From assembly GCF_000336715.1 (NCBI RefSeq), contig NZ_AOMF01000165.1, forward strand, positions 148,295-204,732: a stretch of DNA of 56,438 bases. The letters run 5' to 3'. Origin of the DNA: Halococcus thailandensis JCM 13552 (GTDB taxonomy: Archaea > Halobacteriota > Halobacteria > Halobacteriales > Halococcaceae). The notes under the pieces are model-generated. The model was not told the origin of the DNA, searched no databases, and was given only the letters and a program-made list of their open reading frames with translations. The translations under genes were made by a program, and so were the position numbers. This document shows positions 50,867 through 56,438 of this stretch, in pieces (within the stretch, counting starts at the first letter, position 1; each line of letters starts with the position of its first letter).

Positions 50867-51713
50867 CCAGCCGGTACAGACATTCAATGCTCTCCAAATG
50901 TCGACGACGGCTGTGACGTCGCCGCGAAACGCCGAGCGATGGAACGAGTTCTCCCTCCCTACCCGGTGGCGTTCGATCTTCTATGACGACAGTCATACTG
51001 TCATAGTAGACAGGAGTGCGAAAAGCCACCCATGCCGTCCACGGTTGTACCCCTCGTTCTCGGAGTACGGCCCGGCTTCGAACGGTGAGAACAGCGTCGA
51101 GGGAGTCATCCCAGCCGAAGACGGTCGATGGCGAGGATCGATCCGCGACAGTATAGTCCACGATCGGTTGTCGAACAGGCGTGACCAGCCGTGATACGTG
51201 TTGGTTCATGGGGACGAGCAGCATCCGAAACTGAGCGGGACGTAACTCGGCTGGCACGGTCGGTGTTTCGATCTCCGAAAAGAAGGTTATCTGAACGGAT
51301 AGTTGGTTCCCCAACCACGTCGTCGTGCAGAAAGCGATCCGTATCGATGTTGCCATCACGCACGAGACGGTATGTTCGAACGATCGAAAAATCAGGTTCG
51401 AGAGCTTCGTCGGCGTGATTCGCTTTTTTCGACTCGCCACGACACGTCCAAAGAGATCGTGGGAAAGAGATAGCACGCGAAAGGAGGTCTCGACATGCCG
51501 AATCGGATGTGCGATGGCGACGGTTCTGGACGATAGTTCGGTATGGAAACGTATGTTTCGAAATGAGACATCATCATGGTCACAAACCGAAGGTGAATGT
51601 CGGAAGCGGAAACGCCACTGCCCATATGCGTGCGAAGTCTGTAGTATGTCGCTCCCGTCGTTCGCTGGTGAAGGGAGAGTTTTAACTGGCCGGCGAACCG
51701 ACCGGCAGCAGTC
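50867..51713. other. 850-nt gene-free region before the urate genes
   Basis: No protein-like frame with halophilic composition. A long minus-strand frame crosses it but is Cys/Ser/Arg-rich and ends inside uraD antisense, so I consider it chance. Contains the inverted repeat at 50981-51006 and several TATA-like patches; possible regulatory or decayed sequence. Confidence 0.4.
50981..51006. promoter_or_regulatory. Long imperfect palindrome after iclR
   Basis: CTATGACGACAGT-cat-ACTGTCATAG: 10-bp matching arms with a 3-nt bulge on the left side. Lies 115 nt after the iclR stop. Possible operator or transcript end structure. Confidence 0.35.
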
Positions 51714-52217
51714 ATGGCCGAACTCACTCTGGAGGAAGCGAATCAGCTCGACGAGGACGCGTTCGTGGACCGTTTCGGCAGCGTCTACGAGACATCGCCA
51801 TGGGTGGCCGAGCGGAGCCGGTCGGCACAGCCGTTCTCGTCGGTCAGTGATCTGCAGGAGACCTTCGAGGCGACCGTCGAGGAAGCCTCGGAGGAGCGCA
51901 CGCGGGAGCTGCTCAAGGCCCATCCCGATCTCGGTAATCAGACCGAGATGACCGACGCCTCCGAACAAGAGCAGGCGTCCGCCGGGCTCGACCAGCTTAC
52001 GCCGGAGCAGTACGAGGCGTTTCAGCGACTGAACGATCGATATCAGGAGAAGTTCGGCTTCCCGTTCATCATGTCGGTGAACGACGAGTCACCGGAGACG
52101 ATCCGGAGCGCGATGGAAGAACGCGTCGAGCACAGCCCCGACGAGGAGTTCCGAACCGCCCTCGACGAGGTCCACGAGATCGCGCGGCTCCGCCTCGACG
52201 ACATGGTGGAAGGCTAG
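51714..52217 (+). CDS. uraD: OHCU decarboxylase (urate pathway)
   Basis: 167 aa. 2-oxo-4-hydroxy-4-carboxy-5-ureidoimidazoline decarboxylase, the last step giving (S)-allantoin. Key features: VYETSPWVAERSRSAQPFSSVSDLQETF, ELLKAHPDLGNQ with the catalytic His, and FQRLNDRYQEKFGFPFIMSVNDESPETI with the substrate-binding FGFPF block. Leaderless: TATA TTTTAACT at 51680-51687. First of three urate genes but with 263 nt before the uricase. Confidence 0.93.
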   Translation: MAELTLEEANQLDEDAFVDRFGSVYETSPWVAERSRSAQPFSSVSDLQETFEATVEEASEERTRELLKAHPDLGNQTEMTDASEQEQASAGLDQLTPEQYEAFQRLNDRYQEKFGFPFIMSVNDESPETIRSAMEERVEHSPDEEFRTALDEVHEIARLRLDDMVEG

Positions 52218-52437
52218 GAACCGTTCGCGCACGGGCCGCGAGGGGCCCCGAACAAGTTACGGAGAAGAAGCGCGCTCGTTTTACTCACCAATGCGTCCGT
52301 TCGGGCCGCCCGTTACGGTCGATTCCCGACAACGCCGATCGGGAAGGGCGTGGCAGGCCGTCGAGATGGGCGATTCGGATCGCCTCACACCGGTTCGGAT
52401 CGGTCAGCGAAACGCCTAAACCTCATGATGAATCGAG

Positions 52438-52445
52438 TATAAAAG
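52438..52445 (+). promoter_or_regulatory. TATA box of uricase operon
   Basis: TATAAAAG, close to consensus, 36-43 nt before ATG 52481, so a short leader of about 10-15 nt is expected. Separate from the uraD promoter, so uricase-uraH can be expressed independently. Confidence 0.6.
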
Positions 52446-52480
52446 CTTTTGTAGTGGGTGGCATAACCACACAACTGCGT

Positions 52481-53461
52481 ATGACGACCAACAAACACCG
52501 TGAGCCCGAACCCGAAGAGGGCGAACGGCTGATGAACTACGGGAAGGAAAAGATCGGTATCTACCGAACCTACGCGTCGCCGCTCGAAAACGTCCGGACG
52601 ATCCCGGAATCGTCGTTCGACGGTCGCGACAACACGCTGCTCGGTCTGGACGTTCGCGTCCGACTCGAGGGCGACAAGTTCTTCAAGAACTTCAAGGAAG
52701 CCGACAACACCGACCTGGTCGCGACGGACACGATGAAGAACTTCGTCCAGTACCAGCTGGGCGAGTACGACGGCGCGACGGTCGAGGGGTTCCTCGACTT
52801 CACGGGCCGTGAGTTCCTCGACCAGTATCCCCAGATCGAGGCGATCCAGCTGTCGGCCGACCAGATCCCCTTCGACGAGCTCGACGTCCCCACCGACGAC
52901 GGCGACTTCGAGCCGAGCGATCTCGTCTTCCGCGTCTCGCAGAACGAGTCCGGCTTCGGCGAGGTCTACCTCACCCGCGGCGACGACGGCCCGCAGATCG
53001 AGGAGCAGAACAGCGGTATCACCGACATGCAGCTGGTCAAGGTGAAGGGCAGCTCGTTCACCGACTACGTCCAGGACGAGCACACGACTCTGCCCGAGCG
53101 CGAGGACCGCACACTGTACATCTCGATGGACGTCTTCTGGACCTACGAGGATCCGGAGGACTGTCTCGGCGAGGAGCCCCAGCGCTACGTCGCCCCCGAG
53201 CAGGTCCGCGACATCACCCACGTCATGTTCGACGAGATCTACTCGCAGTCGATCCAGGACCTCATCTACCAGGTCGGCCTGCGCGTGCTCGAACGGTTCC
53301 CGCAGCTCGAATCGGTCAACTTCGAGGCCAACAACCAGACCTGGATCGCCGTTCGCGAGGAGATCGACGGCGACGAGGACGTCAGAGTGCTGCGCGAGCC
53401 GGCCCGACCGACCGGCTACCAGCAGTTCTCGATGGATCGCGACGACCTCGAAGAACAGTAA
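52481..53461 (+). CDS. Factor-independent urate oxidase (uricase)
   Basis: 326 aa from ATG 52481; an in-frame GTG/ATG upstream at 52454 precedes the TATA distance and is rejected. Two T-fold repeats; YGKEKIGIYRTYASP carries the catalytic Lys, NTDLVATDTMKNFVQYQL the Thr, FLDFTGREFLDQYPQIEAIQLSA and ESVNFEANNQTWIAVREE the second-half signature (Bacillus-type N-N-x-T-W). Oxidises urate to 5-hydroxyisourate with O2 and no cofactor. 4 nt separate it from uraH. Confidence 0.93.
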   Translation: MTTNKHREPEPEEGERLMNYGKEKIGIYRTYASPLENVRTIPESSFDGRDNTLLGLDVRVRLEGDKFFKNFKEADNTDLVATDTMKNFVQYQLGEYDGATVEGFLDFTGREFLDQYPQIEAIQLSADQIPFDELDVPTDDGDFEPSDLVFRVSQNESGFGEVYLTRGDDGPQIEEQNSGITDMQLVKVKGSSFTDYVQDEHTTLPEREDRTLYISMDVFWTYEDPEDCLGEEPQRYVAPEQVRDITHVMFDEIYSQSIQDLIYQVGLRVLERFPQLESVNFEANNQTWIAVREEIDGDEDVRVLREPARPTGYQQFSMDRDDLEEQ

Positions 53462-53465
53462 ACAG

Positions 53466-53816
53466 ATGGCCGCAGAGCTCACGACGCACGTACTCGACAC
53501 GAGCCGGGAGGGACCCGCCGAGGGCGTCACGGTGACGCTCCAGCGGCTGGATTCCGACGGCGACGCCGAGACGCTCGCCGACGGGACGACCAACGACGAC
53601 GGTCGCCTCGACGAGCCGCTTCTGACGCCCGACGAGATGGAAGCCGGAACGTACCAGCTCCAGTTCGACGTCGGCGACTACTACCGCCGCAGCGAAACGG
53701 GATCGACGTTCCTCGAGACGGTGCCGGTCCGGTTCGTCATCGAGGAGCCCGACGAGCACTACCACGTGCCACTGCTGCTCTCGCCCGGCGGCTACACGAC
53801 GTATCGCGGCAGCTAA
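53466..53816 (+). CDS. uraH: 5-hydroxyisourate hydrolase (transthyretin-like)
   Basis: 116 aa. Hydrolyses the uricase product to OHCU. Catalytic motifs: LTTHVLDTSREGPAEGV at the N-terminus (His), LLTPDEMEAGTYQLQFDVGDYYR, and the terminal YHVPLLLSPGGYTTYRGS tetrapeptide YRGS. Length equals bacterial HIUases. Operon with uricase. Confidence 0.96.
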   Translation: MAAELTTHVLDTSREGPAEGVTVTLQRLDSDGDAETLADGTTNDDGRLDEPLLTPDEMEAGTYQLQFDVGDYYRRSETGSTFLETVPVRFVIEEPDEHYHVPLLLSPGGYTTYRGS

Positions 53817-54028
53817 CGACGCGGTCGCGACCTGCCGAACGGTCGCGTTTTCGATGACACAGTCCGATAGCACCGGCGTTACCCCATGCTCGCCGATGAT
53901 GACAGACTGCGGTCCGTGGCCAGCTATCCGTTGGGTATTTTCCAGATAGATAACGGTCGATCGAACGCGTATCCGTGAAAATCATCATTGTTAAGTGATC
54001 GTAAGCGGGACTCATGGTCAGGGAATGT

Positions 54029-55399
54029 ATGACACAGTCAGATGAAACCAGCGCATCGAACGTCGTTTACGACATAGAGGAAAAGCCACCACTTGGGGAA
54101 GCGATCCCACTAGCGTTCCAGCACGTGCTCGCGATGGTGCTCGGAAACATCGCGGTGCCACTCATCATGGCATCGGCGATCGGGCTCGCAACCGGGGAGA
54201 CGACGTTCCTCGTCCAGATGGCACTCATCGTCGCGGGTGTCGCGAGCGTGATCCAGGCTTACCCCGCCGGCCCAGTCGGCGCGAAACTCCCGATCATGAT
54301 GGGGACGAGCTTCGCGTTCCTCGGCACGCTGCAGCTCATCGCCGACAACGCCGGGTTGGCGACGATATTCGGTGCCGCACTCGTCGGCTCACTCCTCCAG
54401 ACCTTCATCGGGGCGAACTACGAGCGGTTCAAGCCACTCTTTCCGCCGCTGGTCAACGGTGTCGTCGTGATGCTCATCGGCCTGACGCTCATCCCCACGG
54501 GGATCGACTACGCCGCCGGTGCGTCCTCCGGCCCGGGTGCGGCGGGCTACGCCTCGCTGATGAACCTCGGCGTCGCCTCGCTCGTCTTCCTGGTTATCTT
54601 GGCGCTGAACCAGTTCTTCAGTGGCATCCTCCGCATCGCGAGCGTGTTCTTCGGTATCCTCCTGGGCTACGTCGTCGCGGTGTTCCTCGGCATGGTCGAT
54701 TTCGCACCGGTTGCGGATGCGGGCTGGTTCGCGGTCCCGGTCCCGCTGAAGTTCGGCATCGCGTTCGATCCGGGGGCGATCATCGCCATCTCGGCCGTGT
54801 ACGTCATCGTCGCCATGGAGACGATCGGCAACATCTCGGCGATCGTCTCCGAGACGGGACGGAACGCTTCGAACAGCCAGATCCGTGGCGGGCTGCTCGG
54901 TGACGGCGTTATGAGCGGCATCGCAGCCATCTTCGGCGCGTTCCCGAACACTTCCTTTGCACAGAACGTCGGCCTGATCAGTTTCACCGGCGTCGCCAGC
55001 CGGTTCATCGTCGGTATCGGTGGTGTGATCCTCCTCGTCGGTGGGTTCATCCCGAAGATCGGTGCGATCATCACGACGGTGCCCGACCCCGTCCTCGGTG
55101 GCGGGACGCTCATCCTCTTCGCACAGATCTTCACCAGCGGCCTCAACATCATCCACCGTGAAGTCTCGCTCACCCAGCGCAACACGACGATCATCGCCGC
55201 CGCTGCTTCGCTTGGGCTGGGCGTCACCTTCCGCCCCGAACTCGTCCAGAACCTCCCCGAAGTAGTCCAGCCGCTGATGGGTTCGGGCGTCGTCATGGGC
55301 GGGTTCGCCGCGCTCATCCTCAACGCCCTGCTTCCGCAGTCGAACCCCGTCGACAGTTCGCCCGAAAAGGACGTCGCCGCCACGGACGTCAACGACTGA
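54029..55399 (+). CDS. NCS2 family xanthine/urate/uracil permease
   Basis: 456 aa from ATG 54029; ATG 54014 is an in-frame alternative. About 13-14 membrane helices: IPLAFQHVLAMVLGNIAVPLIM (the QH motif), PAGPVGAKLPIMMGTSFAFLGTLQ, VYVIVAMETIGNISAIVSETG and FGAFPNTSFAQNVGLISFTGVASR, the TSFAQNVG signature of the xanthine/urate branch. Imports the base with a cation gradient. Its position right after uricase and uraH supports urate or xanthine as substrate. Confidence 0.9.
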   Translation: MTQSDETSASNVVYDIEEKPPLGEAIPLAFQHVLAMVLGNIAVPLIMASAIGLATGETTFLVQMALIVAGVASVIQAYPAGPVGAKLPIMMGTSFAFLGTLQLIADNAGLATIFGAALVGSLLQTFIGANYERFKPLFPPLVNGVVVMLIGLTLIPTGIDYAAGASSGPGAAGYASLMNLGVASLVFLVILALNQFFSGILRIASVFFGILLGYVVAVFLGMVDFAPVADAGWFAVPVPLKFGIAFDPGAIIAISAVYVIVAMETIGNISAIVSETGRNASNSQIRGGLLGDGVMSGIAAIFGAFPNTSFAQNVGLISFTGVASRFIVGIGGVILLVGGFIPKIGAIITTVPDPVLGGGTLILFAQIFTSGLNIIHREVSLTQRNTTIIAAAASLGLGVTFRPELVQNLPEVVQPLMGSGVVMGGFAALILNALLPQSNPVDSSPEKDVAATDVND

Positions 55400-55494
55400 T
55401 CGACGGCTATCGCGATATCGGTCCAAAGAAATCAGTTATTTTAAACGACGACACCACCGGTAGATTTACCATCCCATCTCCCGGATCACGTAGC

Positions 55495-55941
55495 ATGCAA
55501 CGAGCGCTCGTGGTCGTCGAAGGAACCGAATCGACGAAGGAACTCGTGCGAGAAGCCGGCGAACTCGCCGAAGGTGTCGGGGCCAAGCTGTTCTTGATCC
55601 ACGTCACGACCGAGGAACAGTTCAGCGAGTACGCCACCTCGATGGCCGACATCCCCGAACGAAACGTCGGCTACGGCGGCAAGCGAGCGCGCGAGGGTGC
55701 ACGACAGTTCGCCGAGGACATCGGCACCGAGATGTTCGACGGGCTCGACGTCGAGTACGAGGCCGTCGGCATGCTCGGCGACAAGGAAGAACAGATCCTC
55801 GAGCTCGCCCACGAGCGTGACTGCGACCACATCTTCATCAGCGGGCGAAAACGCTCCCCGACGGGCAAAGCACTCTTCGGCGATCTCGCCCAGTCGGTTC
55901 TCCTCAAGTTCGATGGGATGGTGACGATTCGTACGGACTGA
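55495..55941 (+). CDS. Universal stress protein (UspA family)
   Basis: 148 aa single Usp domain. Starts MQRALVVVEGTESTKELVREAGELAEGVGAKLFLIHV and has the ATP-binding GRKRSPTGKALFGDLAQSVLL (G-x2-G-x9-G-like). Cytoplasmic dimer. A TATA-like TTATTTTAAAC lies about 55-60 nt upstream. Often placed next to transporters as a regulator; here it follows the NCS2 permease. Confidence 0.9.
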   Translation: MQRALVVVEGTESTKELVREAGELAEGVGAKLFLIHVTTEEQFSEYATSMADIPERNVGYGGKRAREGARQFAEDIGTEMFDGLDVEYEAVGMLGDKEEQILELAHERDCDHIFISGRKRSPTGKALFGDLAQSVLLKFDGMVTIRTD

Positions 55942-56081
55942 ATCGACCCGCGCGGCCTACTCCTCGTCAGAACGAATCGAACGAATAGTCACTCTGCCAC
56001 CTCTAGTACGAAGGCTCTCAGGGACCATATCGGCCGACACGCGTGAAGAAAAATCGTGAACGAAGAAGAAAGCCGGACCGA

Positions 56082-56438
56082 TCAGTTGCCGACGTCGGTG
56101 GCACGCTCGACGACGTCGGGGCTGTAGAGCTCCTCGAGGTCGTCGTGCTGGTCCGGACGGTGTTCGTAGACGTCCTGGAAGAGGCTGACGGGCGTCATCG
56201 ACGCCTGATAGGTCGCTTCGTCCCACATCCGATCGTTCGCAACGTCCACCGAGATGCCGTCGATTTCGATGGTCGCGGCGCGCTCCATCGCGATCGCACC
56301 GGTGCCGGCATCACGGGCTTCCTCGAACTGCTCCATCGAGTCGACGATGTCGTCCATGCTCGGGACGTACTCGACCATGTCGAGCAGCTCCTCGCTGAGT
56401 TCCTCCTCGTCGAGGTGGCGCTCGTCGCTCCCGACGGT
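56082..56438 (-). CDS. Unidentified protein, C-terminal part (runs off window)
   Basis: Open from the right edge to a stop at 56082: at least 118 codons, acidic. The visible end reads TVGSDERHLDEEELSEELLDMVEYVPSM at the edge, then MERAATIEIDGISVDVANDRMWDEATYQASMTP and EELYSPDVVERATDVGN. No membrane segment or cofactor motif. I do not recognise a family. The internal ATG 56378 is probably not the start. Confidence 0.55.
   Translation of the reverse strand, partial: TVGSDERHLDEEELSEELLDMVEYVPSMDDIVDSMEQFEEARDAGTGAIAMERAATIEIDGISVDVANDRMWDEATYQASMTPVSLFQDVYEHRPDQHDDLEELYSPDVVERATDVGN

Noticed and set aside
50832-51968. 378-codon minus-strand frame over the gap before uraD
   Set aside because: Overlaps uraD antisense, is Cys/Ser/Arg-rich and not acidic as halophile proteins are; no motif seen.

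Overview
The window is a high-GC haloarchaeal (class Halobacteria) contig fragment. The evidence is the acidic proteome, archaeal-type information genes (fibrillarin FlpA with NOP5, Trm5, diphthine synthase, archaeosortase A), Tat and lipobox exports, PGF-CTERM sorting, TATA boxes about 25-30 nt upstream of start codons (leaderless transcripts), and a haloarchaeal cobamide salvage cluster. The genus cannot be fixed from this sequence; Halococcus or a relative is only a guess. Bases 1-34 are not genomic: they match a Nextera/Tn5 mosaic end plus outer adapter, so the left edge is a contig end.

Layout. 35-730: truncated MATE exporter with a broken TetR gene and two operator-like palindromes. 990-6550: a four-gene overlapping cell-envelope operon (GT4 glycosyltransferase, GtrA, two paralogous DUF2079 membrane proteins). 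6608-8020: HPP/UspA fusion. 8021-10429: an AT-rich island with one foreign-looking PLD-like gene, lying against the 3' end of tRNA-Thr(CGT). 10568-16811: translation and surface genes (Trm5, DphB, ArtA, a PGF-CTERM protein, FlpA-NOP5). 17052-18170: exported ferritin-like protein. 18196-21812: cytochrome bd oxidase operon with a coupled small membrane protein, then an HTH/DUF7521-like pair. 21828-24622: iron-siderophore ABC genes under DtxR/IdeR-like boxes. 24687-26373: LOG protein and M48 protease. 26416-31189: cobamide salvage (CobA, CbiZ, CobD, CobY, CobS, CbiB). 31411-38209: mixed envelope and redox genes (beta-helix protein, HiPIP, a 38-aa gene with its own terminator, an FNR-type reductase, ThiR, polysaccharide deacetylase).

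38203-55399 is a catabolic region: cytosine-deaminase-like amidohydrolase, VOC protein, dihydropyrimidinase, LLM oxidoreductase, M24 protein, duplicated EthD protein, HD protein, epimerase, ThDP enzyme and IclR regulator, followed by urate degradation (OHCU decarboxylase, uricase, hydroxyisourate hydrolase) and an NCS2 xanthine/urate-type permease. Together these suggest uptake and breakdown of purine and pyrimidine rings as a nitrogen/carbon source. The window ends with a UspA protein and a partial unknown gene.

The most novel candidates are the island PLD-like gene, the 62-aa first gene of the iron operon, the 38-aa gene at 33991, the third cyd-operon gene, and the EthD tandem duplication. 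I see no CRISPR array, rRNA or intact IS element.
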